This document shows positions 1 to 8,586 of a stretch of 64,000 nucleotides of DNA, one piece after another. This stretch comes from Pandoraea terrae (lineage in GTDB: Bacteria > Pseudomonadota > Gammaproteobacteria > Burkholderiales > Burkholderiaceae). Numbering within the stretch: the stretch's first letter is position 1; every line of letters starts with the position of its first letter. The translations under genes were made by a program, and so were the position numbers. Where the stretch lies: assembly GCF_902459695.1 (NCBI RefSeq), contig NZ_CABPRZ010000013.1, positions 62,001-126,000 on the forward strand. The letters run 5' to 3'. The notes beneath the pieces are model-generated. The model made no database searches, was not told the DNA's origin, and was given only the letters and a program-made list of their open reading frames with translations.

Positions 1-1
1 T

Positions 2-985
2 ATCGAGAAAGACGTCCTCGGCATCGATGCCGACGGCAAACCGGTGACCCTCAAGGATATCTGGCCGTCGGATGAGGAAATCGACGCCATCGTCGCCGCC
101 AGCGTGAAGCCGGAGCAGTTCCGCAAGGTGTACGAGCCGATGTTCGCCGTAACGGCCGACACGGGCGAGAAGGCCAGCCCGCTGTATGACTGGCGCCCGA
201 TGAGCACCTACATTCGCCGTCCGCCCTATTGGGAAGGGGCGCTGGCAGGGGAGCGCACCCTGAAGGGCATGCGCCCGTTGGCGGTGCTGCCGGACAACAT
301 CACCACCGACCACCTGTCGCCGTCCAACGCCATCATGCTCGACAGCGCTGCCGGCGAATATCTGGCGAAGATGGGCCTGCCGGAGGAGGACTTCAACTCC
401 TACGCGACGCACCGCGGGGATCACCTGACCGCCCAGCGCGCCACCTTTGCCAACCCGAAGCTGTTCAACGAAATGGTGACGGAGAACGGCAAGGTCAAGC
501 AGGGCTCGCTGGCCCGCGTCGAGCCGGAAGGCAAGGTGATGCGCATGTGGGAAGCGATCGAGACCTACATGGAGCGCAAGCAGCCGCTGATCATCGTCGC
601 CGGCGCCGACTATGGGCAGGGCTCGTCGCGTGACTGGGCCGCCAAGGGCGTGCGCCTGGCCGGTGTCGAATCGATCGTCGCGGAAGGTTTCGAACGCATT
701 CACCGCACCAACCTGGTCGGCATGGGCGTGCTGCCGCTGGAGTTCAAGCCCGGCGTCAACCGCACGACGCTGGCCATCGACGGCACCGAGACTTACGATG
801 TGATCGGCGAGCGCAAGCCGCGCGCCGACCTCACGCTCCTGATCCATCGCAGGAATGGCGAGCGTCTGGAAGTGCCGGTGACCTGCCGCCTCGACACCGC
901 GGAAGAAGTGTCGATCTACGAAGCCGGCGGCGTATTGCAGCGTTTCGCGCAGGACTTCCTCGAATCGTCGGAAGCGGCAGCTTAA
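2..985 (+). CDS. acnD: Fe/S-dependent 2-methylisocitrate dehydratase AcnD, C-terminal part
   Basis: This is the last 327 residues of an aconitase-superfamily enzyme; the frame is open to the window edge, so the start lies upstream. AcnD dehydrates 2-methylcitrate to 2-methylaconitate in the cytosolic methylcitrate cycle for propionyl-CoA. Visible family marks are DNITTDHLSPSNAI, the swivel-domain signature GADYGQGSSRDWAAKG and the late stretch EGFERIHRTNLVGMGVLPL, all typical of the aconitase C-terminal domain. The next gene is prpF, the dedicated partner of AcnD, which favours AcnD over a housekeeping aconitase. The [4Fe-4S] cysteines would be in the missing N-terminal part, so cluster ligation cannot be checked here. 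Confidence 0.93.
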   Translation: MEKDVLGIDADGKPVTLKDIWPSDEEIDAIVAASVKPEQFRKVYEPMFAVTADTGEKASPLYDWRPMSTYIRRPPYWEGALAGERTLKGMRPLAVLPDNITTDHLSPSNAIMLDSAAGEYLAKMGLPEEDFNSYATHRGDHLTAQRATFANPKLFNEMVTENGKVKQGSLARVEPEGKVMRMWEAIETYMERKQPLIIVAGADYGQGSSRDWAAKGVRLAGVESIVAEGFERIHRTNLVGMGVLPLEFKPGVNRTTLAIDGTETYDVIGERKPRADLTLLIHRRNGERLEVPVTCRLDTAEEVSIYEAGGVLQRFAQDFLESSEAAA

Positions 986-1060
986 GTCAGCGCAGACTTC
1001 GTGTCCGGGCGGTACAGTGACGTATCGCCCGGACGCGCGTCTCATCAGGACAATATTTCG

Positions 1061-2251
1061 ATGGCTCACGTACCTCAGATCAAGATTCCCGCCACCTACA
1101 TGCGTGGCGGCACCAGCAAAGGCGTGTTCTTCCGCCTGCAGGACTTGCCCGAAGCCGCACAAGTGCCCGGCGCTGCGCGCGACGCACTGTTGATGCGCGT
1201 CATCGGCAGCCCCGACCCCTATGCCAAGCAGATCGACGGCATGGGCGGGGCGACCTCGAGCACCAGCAAGACGGTCATCGTCGCGCGAAGCAGCAAGCCC
1301 GATCACGACGTCGATTATCTGTTCGGCCAGGTTTCCATCGACCAGGCGTTCGTCGACTGGAGCGGTAACTGCGGCAATCTGTCCGCTGCGGTGGGGCCGT
1401 TCGCCATCAGCGGCGGACTGGTCGACGCCAGCCGTGTCCCGCAAGACGGTGTTGCCACCGTACGCATCTGGCAGGCGAATATCGGCAAGACCATCATTGC
1501 GCACGTGCCCATGACTGGAGGCGCCGTGCAGGAAACCGGTGATTTCGAGCTCGACGGCGTGACGTTCCCTGCTGCGGAAGTGCAGCTCGAGTTCCTGGAT
1601 CCGGCGGCCGAGGAAGATGGCGCCGGCGGTGCGATGTTCCCCACCGGCCATCTGGTCGACGATCTCGAAGTGCCGGGCATCGGCACGCTGAAAGTCACGA
1701 TGATCAATGCCGGCATCCCGACCATCTTCGTGAACGCGGAAGCCATCGGCTACACGGGCACCGAGCTGCAGGACGCCATCAACGGCAACCCGGAAGCCCT
1801 GGCGAAGTTCGAGACCATTCGCGCCTACGGCGCAGTGCGCATGGGCCTCATCAAGCACATCGACGAGGCCGCGACGCGGCAGCATACGCCGAAGGTCGCC
1901 TATGTTGCCAAGCCGGCCGCTTACACGGCGTCGAGCGGCAAGGCGGTTGCGGCAGGCGACGTCGACCTGCTCGTGCGCGCCCTGTCGATGGGCAAGCTGC
2001 ATCACGCCATGATGGGCACGGCCGCCGTGGCCATCGGCACTGCCGCGGCGATACCGGGCACGCTGGTGAATCTCGCCGCCGGCGGCGGGGCGCGCGACGC
2101 GGTGCGCTTCGGCCATCCGTCCGGCACGTTGCGCGTCGGCGCGGCCGCCAGTCAGGCCGATGGCGAATGGATCGTGACCAAGGCGATCATGAGCCGCAGC
2201 GCTCGCGTGCTGATGGAAGGTTGGGTGCGTGTTCCCGGGGACGCATTCTGA
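1061..2251 (+). CDS. prpF: 2-methylaconitate cis-trans isomerase PrpF
   Basis: Predicted 396-residue PrpF, which isomerises the 2-methylaconitate made by AcnD so that the methylcitrate cycle can continue. The N-terminus PATYMRGGTSKGVFF, the GNCGNLSAAVGPFAI stretch (near residues 103-117) and the C-terminal FGHPSGTLRVGAA are characteristic of PrpF, which has a diaminopimelate-epimerase-like fold. The ATG at 1061 is chosen because an AGGA ribosome site lies 10 bases upstream and because family members begin close to this motif; the frame is open back to 1001 but that extension is not PrpF-like. It sits 75 bp after acnD and 79 bp before prpD, so the three are probably co-transcribed. Confidence 0.94.
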   Translation: MAHVPQIKIPATYMRGGTSKGVFFRLQDLPEAAQVPGAARDALLMRVIGSPDPYAKQIDGMGGATSSTSKTVIVARSSKPDHDVDYLFGQVSIDQAFVDWSGNCGNLSAAVGPFAISGGLVDASRVPQDGVATVRIWQANIGKTIIAHVPMTGGAVQETGDFELDGVTFPAAEVQLEFLDPAAEEDGAGGAMFPTGHLVDDLEVPGIGTLKVTMINAGIPTIFVNAEAIGYTGTELQDAINGNPEALAKFETIRAYGAVRMGLIKHIDEAATRQHTPKVAYVAKPAAYTASSGKAVAAGDVDLLVRALSMGKLHHAMMGTAAVAIGTAAAIPGTLVNLAAGGGARDAVRFGHPSGTLRVGAAASQADGEWIVTKAIMSRSARVLMEGWVRVPGDAF

Positions 2252-2330
2252 CGAACAGGCCCGCGGGCCGGGCAACGCGAGCCCGATATTAGCGTGAGCC
2301 GGCCCCGGGCCAGCGTGGGAGATCGCCATC

Positions 2331-3770
2331 ATGTCTGCCAAACACACCGGTCCGGACCAGGTTCTGGTCGACATTGCGGACTATGTCACGCGGTACAAGA
2401 TTGCGAGTGAACTGGCCTACGACACGGCCCGCAACTGTCTGATCGACACGCTCGGCTGCGGCCTGGAAGCCCTGTCGTTCCCGGCGTGCACCAAGCTGAT
2501 GGGCCCGATCGTGGCGGGCACGGTCGTGCCCAACGGGGCCCGGGTGCCGGGCACGCAGTTCCAGCTCGATCCGGTCCAGGCTGCGTTCAACATCGGCGCG
2601 ATGATCCGCTGGCTGGACTTCAACGACACGTGGCTGGCGGCCGAATGGGGCCACCCGTCGGACAACCTGGGTGGCATCCTGGCGACCGCCGACTGGCTCT
2701 CGCGCAACAACGTCGCCGACGGCCGCAAGCCGCTGACGATGAAGGACGTGCTCACCGCGATGATCAAGGCCCATGAAATCCAGGGCTGCATCGCGCTGGA
2801 AAATTCATTCAACAAGGTCGGCCTGGACCATGTCGTGCTGGTCAAGGTCGCAACGACTGCGGTGGTCACACAGATGCTGGGCCTGTCGCACCACGAGATC
2901 GTCAACGCTTTGTCGCTGGCGTGGGTCGACGGCCAGAGCCTGCGCACGTATCGTCACGCCCCCAACACCGGCAGCCGCAAAAGCTGGGCCGCGGGCGACG
3001 CCACCAGCCGCGCGGTGCGCCTGGCGTTGATTGCCCGGACCGGTGAGATGGGCTATCCGTCGGTGCTCACGGCCAGGACCTGGGGCTTCTACGACGTGCT
3101 GTTCAAGGGCCAGCCGTTCAGGTTCCAGCGTCCCTACGGCACGTACGTGATGGAAAACGTGCTCTTCAAGATATCCTTCCCGGCCGAATTTCACGCGCAG
3201 ACCGCCGTGGAAGCCGCCATGGCGCTGCACGGACTGCTGGCCGAGCGCGGCAGGACCGCGGCCGACATCCGCAAAGTCACGATCCGCACGCATGAAGCGG
3301 CAATTCGCATCATCGACAAGCAGGGGCCGCTGGGCAATCCGGCGGACCGCGACCATTGCATCCAGTACATGGTGGCCGTGCCGCTGATCTTCGGTCGCCT
3401 CACCGCCGGGGATTATGAGGACGATGTCGCGCGTGATCCGCGCATCGACGCGCTGCGCGACAAGATTGTCTGCGTGGAAGATCCGCAGTTCACGGCCGAC
3501 TATCACGATCCGGAAAAGCGCTCGATCGCGAACGCGTTGACGGTCGAGTTCAACGACGGACAGACGTTAAACGAAATCGTCGTCGAGTACCCGATCGGCC
3601 ACAAACGGCGCCGCGCAGAGGGCATTCCGCTGTTGGTGGAGAAGTTCAAGACCCATCTGGCGCATCGTTTCCCGCCGCGGCAGCAAGCGCACATTCTTGA
3701 AGTGGCGCTGGATCAGCGCAGGCTCGAAGCGATGCCCGTGCATCACTTCGTCGACCTGCTCGTGATCTAG
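2331..3770 (+). CDS. prpD: 2-methylcitrate dehydratase PrpD (MmgE/PrpD family)
   Basis: Predicted 479-residue cytosolic MmgE/PrpD-family protein, matching the usual length of about 480. PrpD dehydrates 2-methylcitrate without an iron-sulfur cluster. The motif [16 protein letters not shown] (near residues 99-114) is typical of true PrpD rather than distant MmgE paralogues. The ATG at 2331 has a GGGAG ribosome site about 10 bases upstream. It is the last gene of the acnD-prpF-prpD run. Having both AcnD/PrpF and PrpD gives two routes for the same dehydration; this arrangement is known from Cupriavidus-type prp loci. It ends at a strong inverted repeat shared with the convergent glycerate kinase gene. 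Confidence 0.93.
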   Translation: MSAKHTGPDQVLVDIADYVTRYKIASELAYDTARNCLIDTLGCGLEALSFPACTKLMGPIVAGTVVPNGARVPGTQFQLDPVQAAFNIGAMIRWLDFNDTWLAAEWGHPSDNLGGILATADWLSRNNVADGRKPLTMKDVLTAMIKAHEIQGCIALENSFNKVGLDHVVLVKVATTAVVTQMLGLSHHEIVNALSLAWVDGQSLRTYRHAPNTGSRKSWAAGDATSRAVRLALIARTGEMGYPSVLTARTWGFYDVLFKGQPFRFQRPYGTYVMENVLFKISFPAEFHAQTAVEAAMALHGLLAERGRTAADIRKVTIRTHEAAIRIIDKQGPLGNPADRDHCIQYMVAVPLIFGRLTAGDYEDDVARDPRIDALRDKIVCVEDPQFTADYHDPEKRSIANALTVEFNDGQTLNEIVVEYPIGHKRRRAEGIPLLVEKFKTHLAHRFPPRQQAHILEVALDQRRLEAMPVHHFVDLLVI

Positions 3771-3792
3771 GGCCTGTTCACGAACAGGCCCT
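3769..3792. terminator. bidirectional hairpin between prpD and glycerate kinase
   Basis: Perfect 11-bp inverted repeat AGGGCCTGTTC / GAACAGGCCCT separated by AC. It begins at the prpD stop codon and lies just before the convergent stop of the glycerate kinase gene. There is no T tract, so it is a hairpin-only terminator candidate. The arm GAACAGGCCC also occurs singly after three other genes here. Confidence 0.6.
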
Positions 3793-3796
3793 GGTC

Positions 3797-4960
3797 CTAT
3801 GCCTTGTGGCCTTGCGCGCTGAGGTACTTGAGGCGGGCCATTTGTTCCGCGCTATCGGTGAGCAAGCTGGCCGCGTCGGCGATGCACTTTTCCAGCGTGG
3901 TCGGCCCGAACGTCAACGAGAAGCAGCCCGAGAACACGCGCGAGAGGCTTTCCAGTGCGCTGCGGTCGATCGCGCCCGACAACAGCGATGCGCTCGCCCC
4001 CGCCTTGATGGCGACCTGGGCCGCGATCATCGGCGTCTTGCCCGACAGGGTTTGCCCGTCGCTGCGGCCTTCGCCCGTGATCAACCAGTCGGCGCCTTCC
4101 ACGGCTTGCGGCAGACCGACGCGTTCGGCCACGACCTCCGCGCCCGAACGGAACTGCGCGCCCAACAGGTGCAGCGCGAAACCAAGGCCGCCGGCCGCGC
4201 CCGCACCGGCGCGGCTCGCCGCTTCGCTCGCCCTGAACGCGGCCTGCGCCTTTTGCGCAAAATGGGAGATGGCATGATCGAGCGGTTCGACCTGTGCCGG
4301 AGTCACGCCTTTTTGCGGCCCGAAGATCGCCGTCGCGCCTTGCGTGCCGCTCAACGGATTGTTGACGTCCGACATGGCGATGATTTCGCAGTCTTTCAGG
4401 CGGGCATCGAGACCGGCCAAGTCGATCGACGCGACGCGATGCAGCGCGGCGGGCACCGGCGACACGGCTTCGCCGTTTTCGTCGAGCAGACGGGCGCCGA
4501 GGCCGACGAGCAGGCCTGCGCCGCCATCGTTCGTGCTGCTGCCGCCCAGGCCGATCAGTACGCGGCGCGCGCCGGAATCGAGCAGCGCGCGCAGCAGTTC
4601 GCCGAGACCGACCGTGGTGCGTTCGGCGACGGGCGTTTGCATACCGACGGGGTCGGTGATGCTGACGACGTTCGCCGATTCCAGCACGCCGGTGCCGTCA
4701 GGCATGACGCCGAATTCGGCCGTGACCGAGGCCTGACCCGCGCCGCGCACCGACAGCGGCACACGATGGCCGCCGGCCGAAAGCAGGGCGTCGAGCGTGC
4801 CTTCGCCGCCGTCGGCCATTGGCCGCAGCCGAAGGTCGGCCTGTGGCAGGGCGCGGGCGATGCCCTCGGCGATGGCCTTGGCCACCTCGGGAGCGGTCAG
4901 CGAACCTTTGAAGGAATCGGGGGCGATGACGACGACAGGCGCAAGCACGTTACTGGACAT
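3797..4960 (-). CDS. glycerate kinase (GlxK/GarK type)
   Basis: Predicted 387-residue glycerate kinase of the glycerate kinase type 1 (GlxK) superfamily, which phosphorylates D-glycerate with ATP to give phosphoglycerate. The N-terminus VVVIAPDSFKGSLTAPEVAKAI and the interior RRVLIGLGGSSTNDGGAGLL and TGEGRSDGQTLSGKTP are hallmark motifs. The start at 4960 (MSSNVLAPVVV) gives the normal family length; the frame is open further upstream to 5044, but that extension is unlike the family and no clear ribosome site favours it. The gene is convergent with prpD and stands alone, so its physiological context (glyoxylate or glycerate use) is an inference. Confidence 0.9.
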   Translation of the reverse strand: MSSNVLAPVVVIAPDSFKGSLTAPEVAKAIAEGIARALPQADLRLRPMADGGEGTLDALLSAGGHRVPLSVRGAGQASVTAEFGVMPDGTGVLESANVVSITDPVGMQTPVAERTTVGLGELLRALLDSGARRVLIGLGGSSTNDGGAGLLVGLGARLLDENGEAVSPVPAALHRVASIDLAGLDARLKDCEIIAMSDVNNPLSGTQGATAIFGPQKGVTPAQVEPLDHAISHFAQKAQAAFRASEAASRAGAGAAGGLGFALHLLGAQFRSGAEVVAERVGLPQAVEGADWLITGEGRSDGQTLSGKTPMIAAQVAIKAGASASLLSGAIDRSALESLSRVFSGCFSLTFGPTTLEKCIADAASLLTDSAEQMARLKYLSAQGHKA

Positions 4961-5260
4961 GGCAATCGGGACACGGCAAACAGAGTTGAAAGGGTACGCG
5001 GCGGCATGGGCCGTCGCGCCAGGCAGTGTGACAGAAACCAGCAATATACGCGATTCGGGGCAGCGCGCATTGCGCGAATTGCCATGCTGTGAATAACACG
5101 GTTAAGATGAGCGCCCAAAGACATCCATCGGCGTGCACGGGGAAAGTGCTGCGTGACGGCGCCCTGCGGGGGCGCGCCGGCAGGAAACAGGTCGGCAGCG
5201 AGGTCGTTTTGCAACGCGGCAGAGCGTCGTTGGCGGACCGATAAAAAAAGTGGAGCGGGC

Positions 5261-5779
5261 ATGAGATCAGCGGATAACGGGGTGGGGTACGGACCGCAGG
5301 CCTGGGCGACGCACGGCCGTTGGCGGCAGGCAAGTCTTGGCGCACGCCATGCCGCCCTCGGGCTGGCGCTGACGGCGTTGCTTGCCGCCTGTGCGCCCGC
5401 GTGCGGGCCGAAAGCCGCCGATGAACCGCCGGGCACGCCCACATCCACCGAGGCCGGTGTCGTGACCGAAACCCTGCCGCCCGAGCGCGACTCCGTCGCA
5501 GATTTGCGCGCGCTTGGCCCGCGCTGGCAAGGCGTGGCCGCCAAGCCGGTCGCACGTATCGCGTCCTGCACGACTCGCGCCTGGAAGCAAAGTGTGCCGG
5601 GCGCTCGGGTGGAGCCGGTGCCGACGGCCGCGGGCCAATCCTTGCACCTGAGCTCGGCAGATGACGGCGTTCTCGCGGTACTCGACCTCAAGACGCGCCG
5701 TGACGGCAGCGAGAGCGTCCTGTTCGTCGGCGGCGCCGCACCCGAGTCGATTCTCTCGAGCCTGCGCAGTTGCCTTTGA
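5261..5779 (+). CDS. small predicted lipoprotein of unknown function
   Basis: A 172-residue open frame with an ATG at 5261 preceded by GGAG at 5252-5255. It has a hydrophobic segment followed by a lipobox-like LLAAC (cysteine near residue 43), then a Pro/Thr-rich stretch and a short alpha/beta-looking domain ending SILSSLRSCL. The N-terminal region before the hydrophobic core is longer (about 24 residues) than in a standard signal peptide, so the true start may be further in. Lipid anchoring and an envelope location are inferred. No family was recognised. It lies 74 bp before glpR in the same direction. Confidence 0.6.
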   Translation: MRSADNGVGYGPQAWATHGRWRQASLGARHAALGLALTALLAACAPACGPKAADEPPGTPTSTEAGVVTETLPPERDSVADLRALGPRWQGVAAKPVARIASCTTRAWKQSVPGARVEPVPTAAGQSLHLSSADDGVLAVLDLKTRRDGSESVLFVGGAAPESILSSLRSCL

Positions 5780-5853
5780 CCGCAGTTGCCTTTGACGATC
5801 CGCCCGGGCACGATGTTCGCATATCCCGTCCATCTCTCATACCGAACGTCTCG

Positions 5854-6687
5854 ATGCCGAACGCCGAAACTCATGCCACCGCCGTTGCCAGCGCTTCCGA
5901 GCTGCCGGGCGATGCGGATATTGCCGCAGGCCTGAATGTTCGCCAACAGGCGTTGTTCGAAGCGGTACGGCGCGACGGATTTCTCACGGTCGAAAACCTC
6001 GCGGTAAATTTCGACGTTACGCCGCAGACGATCCGGCGCGACATCCATTTGCTGGCCGAGCGCAAGCTGGTACGCCGTTATCACGGCGGCGTCGGCCTGC
6101 CCGGCGGCGCCGAAAACGAAGCGTACGATGCCCGCCAGTCGTTGCTGACCGACGAAAAGCAGCGTATTGCGGCCGCGCTGGCCGCACAGATTCCGGACCA
6201 CGCATCGCTGTTCATCAATATCGGCACGACCACCGAAGCGGTGGCGCGCGCACTGTCGCGCCATCGCGGCCTGCGCGTGATCACCAACAATCTGCATGTG
6301 GCCGCCATGATGAGCGGCTATCCCGACGCGGAAGTCATCATCGCCGGCGGCGTGGTGCGCGCACGCGATCAGGGGGTGACCGGCGAGGCGACGCTCGATT
6401 TCATTCGTCAGTTTCGCGTCGATTTCGGCATCATCGGCATTTCCGCCATCGATCCGGACGGCACGTTGCGCGATTTCGATTACCGGGAGGTGCGCGTGGC
6501 CGAAGCGATCATCGCCCATTCGCGTACGGTCTATCTTGCTGCCGATCATTCCAAATTCGGACGTTCGGCGCTGGTGCGTCTGGGACACCTGTCGCAAGTG
6601 GACGCCCTGTTTACCGATTGTCCGATACCGCCCGAGATGGCCAGCGTGTTGCAGGATGCCGGCACGCGGGTATTTGTGGCGACCTGA
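5854..6687 (+). CDS. glpR: DeoR-family glycerol-3-phosphate regulon repressor GlpR
   Basis: Predicted 277-residue DeoR-family repressor. The N-terminal winged helix includes FLTVENLAVNFDVTPQTIRRDIHLLAERKLVRRYHGG, the DeoR recognition-helix signature; the C-terminal sugar-phosphate-binding domain follows, with FINIGTTTEAVARAL and a terminal LFTDCPIPPEM region. GlpR represses glycerol genes and is released by glycerol-3-phosphate. The assignment to GlpR rather than another DeoR protein rests on the adjacent glpD and glpK and on the GlpR-type operator at 6809-6826. The start at 5854 (MPNAETHATA) is chosen over an upstream open frame from 5770; the extra N-terminal 20 to 30 residues before the helix-turn-helix remain uncertain. 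Confidence 0.9.
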   Translation: MPNAETHATAVASASELPGDADIAAGLNVRQQALFEAVRRDGFLTVENLAVNFDVTPQTIRRDIHLLAERKLVRRYHGGVGLPGGAENEAYDARQSLLTDEKQRIAAALAAQIPDHASLFINIGTTTEAVARALSRHRGLRVITNNLHVAAMMSGYPDAEVIIAGGVVRARDQGVTGEATLDFIRQFRVDFGIIGISAIDPDGTLRDFDYREVRVAEAIIAHSRTVYLAADHSKFGRSALVRLGHLSQVDALFTDCPIPPEMASVLQDAGTRVFVAT

Positions 6688-6794
6688 CCGGATGGCGTGC
6701 GCGGAGCGCCGTGTCATTCGATCTGGTTTGTTGTAAAACGAACATTTCCGAGGGTTTTTATTCGAAATCGAAGTCGTATTTTCGTATTTTCTGT

Positions 6795-6800
6795 TAAAAT
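6795..6800 (+). promoter_or_regulatory. candidate -10 element of the glpD promoter
   Basis: TAAAAT in the AT-rich region between glpR and glpD, nine bases before the GlpR-like operator, so the operator would cover the transcription start. No convincing -35 was seen 16 to 18 bases upstream. Confidence 0.45.
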
Positions 6801-6808
6801 CCGCGTAC

Positions 6809-6826
6809 ATGTTCGAAATCGAACAT
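6809..6826. promoter_or_regulatory. GlpR operator upstream of glpD
   Basis: ATGTTCGAAATCGAACAT is a palindrome with 8-base arms ATGTTCGA/TCGAACAT around AA. It carries the ATGTTCG...CGAACAT half-sites known for enterobacterial GlpR. A half-site CGAACAT (6739-6745) and a degenerate TTCGAAATCGAA (6761-6772) lie upstream and could be secondary sites. The position fits repression of glpDK by GlpR and possibly autoregulation. Confidence 0.8.
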
Positions 6827-6915
6827 TCCAACCTGGCCCGGCGTGATTGTGCCTCCCAGTCCGACGCGATGATCCGGCGGGGGCGCCCGTGCGGGGCATT
6901 GACTGGAGCGATATC

Positions 6916-8496
6916 TTGCAAATCCCCGAGACGTCTGGCGATCCGCTTGCCAAGGGCGCCGGCCCTTACGATCTGCTGGTCGTGGGGGGCGGCATCAACG
7001 GCGCCGGCATCGCGCGCGATGCCGTCGGCCGCGGCCTGTCGGTGTTGCTGGTCGAACAGGATGATCTCGCCGCGCACACATCGTCGGCGAGTACAAAGCT
7101 GATTCATGGCGGCCTGCGCTACCTCGAGTATTACGAATTCGGCCTGGTGCGCAAGGCACTGCAGGAGCGCGAGGTGTTGCTGCGCCTGGCGCCGCATATC
7201 ATGTGGCCGCTGCGTTTCGTCATGCCACACATGCCCGACTTGCGTCCGGCATGGCTGATCCGCGCTGGACTCTTCCTCTACGATCATCTGGCGCGCCGCG
7301 AACGGTTGCCCGGGTCGCGCGGCATCGATATGCGCCGCCATCCGGCCGGCGCGCCGTTGCGCGGCGATATTCGGCGCGGCTTCGTTTATTCCGACGGTTG
7401 GGTGCAGGACGCGCGTCTCGTGGTGCTCAATGCGCAGGATGCCGCGGAACGTGGCGGCACGGTGCTTACCCGCACGCGCCTCGTTGGTGCCGAGCGCGGC
7501 GAGGCGTTCTGGACCGCGCAACTGCAGGCGTCCGAAGGCGGTCCGGTCCGCGAGGTGCGCGCACGCGCGATCGTCAACGCCGCAGGGCCGTGGGTCGGTC
7601 ATCTGCTCGGCGACGTGTTGCGCCAATCCGCCGCGTACAAGGTGCGGATGGTCAAGGGCAGCCACATCGTCACGCGCAAGCTCTTCGACCACGATCACGC
7701 CTACATCTTCCAGAACCGCGACAAGCGCATCATCTTCGCGATTCCGTTCGAGTCCGAATTCACACTGATCGGCACGACCGACATCGAGTACGAAGGCGAT
7801 CCGGCGCAGGTGCGTATCAGCGATGACGAGATCCACTATCTTTGCGCGTGCGCCAGCGAGTACTTCACCCGGCCGGTCACGCCGGAGGATGTCGTGTGGA
7901 CGTATGCCGGGGTGCGGCCGCTGCTCGAAGAAGAAGTGGCGAATCCGTCGGCGGTCACGCGCGACTACAAACTTGAACTTGACGCACCGGGGACGCGCGC
8001 GCCGCTGTTGTCGGTGTTCGGCGGCAAGATCACGACGTACCGCCGGCTGGCCGAAGAAGCGTTGTCGCTGCTGCGCGAACCGTTGGGAATCACGAAAACA
8101 GACTGGACGATGGCGGCGCCGCTGCCGGGGGGCGACATGCCGGGCGCCGACGCGGCACGGTATCTTGACGCACTGCGCAAGCAGTATCCTTGGCTGCCGG
8201 AGACACTGGCGCGCCGCTACACACGCACATACGGCACCCGTACGGCGGTGTTGCTCGCTGACGCCCGCGCCCTCGGCGATCTTGGCGCGTGCCTGTTCGG
8301 CGACCTGTACGAGGCGGAGTTGCGGTATCAGGTGCGTCATGAATGGGCGCGCGCGGCGGAGGATGTGCTGTGGCGCCGCACGAAGCTCGGCTTGCACGCC
8401 GGCGCAGAGGGCGCGGCGCGCGTGCAAGCCTGGCTCGACGCCCATCGCCGCACGGATTCCGTGCACGCGCCCGCGACGCGATCCACGCCGGCTTGA
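6916..8496 (+). CDS. glpD: aerobic glycerol-3-phosphate dehydrogenase GlpD
   Basis: Predicted 526-residue FAD-dependent, membrane-associated enzyme that oxidises glycerol-3-phosphate to dihydroxyacetone phosphate and feeds electrons to quinone. The N-terminal FAD-binding fold is clear (YDLLVVGGGINGAGIARDA), followed by HTSSASTKLIHGGLRYLEYYEFGLV and later LSVFGGKITTYRRLAEEAL, all standard GlpD marks. The TTG at 6916 is proposed as start because GGAG lies 7 bases upstream and the resulting length is closest to the usual 500-510; another TTG at 6847 would add 23 unusual residues. It follows the GlpR operator and is 90 bp before glpK. Confidence 0.93.
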   Translation: MQIPETSGDPLAKGAGPYDLLVVGGGINGAGIARDAVGRGLSVLLVEQDDLAAHTSSASTKLIHGGLRYLEYYEFGLVRKALQEREVLLRLAPHIMWPLRFVMPHMPDLRPAWLIRAGLFLYDHLARRERLPGSRGIDMRRHPAGAPLRGDIRRGFVYSDGWVQDARLVVLNAQDAAERGGTVLTRTRLVGAERGEAFWTAQLQASEGGPVREVRARAIVNAAGPWVGHLLGDVLRQSAAYKVRMVKGSHIVTRKLFDHDHAYIFQNRDKRIIFAIPFESEFTLIGTTDIEYEGDPAQVRISDDEIHYLCACASEYFTRPVTPEDVVWTYAGVRPLLEEEVANPSAVTRDYKLELDAPGTRAPLLSVFGGKITTYRRLAEEALSLLREPLGITKTDWTMAAPLPGGDMPGADAARYLDALRKQYPWLPETLARRYTRTYGTRTAVLLADARALGDLGACLFGDLYEAELRYQVRHEWARAAEDVLWRRTKLGLHAGAEGAARVQAWLDAHRRTDSVHAPATRSTPA

Positions 8497-8586
8497 GCGC
8501 CGGGGCGGCCCGTGCGTCAACCGTGACGGACGACAACAGAAGACAACGACATGGCGAACGTCGTGGGTTCGCCGGGAGACAGCCGT

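Noticed and set aside
3806-5092. A 428-codon plus-strand frame opposite glycerate kinase
   Set aside because: The minus strand encodes a full glycerate kinase with all motifs; the plus frame is compositionally odd.
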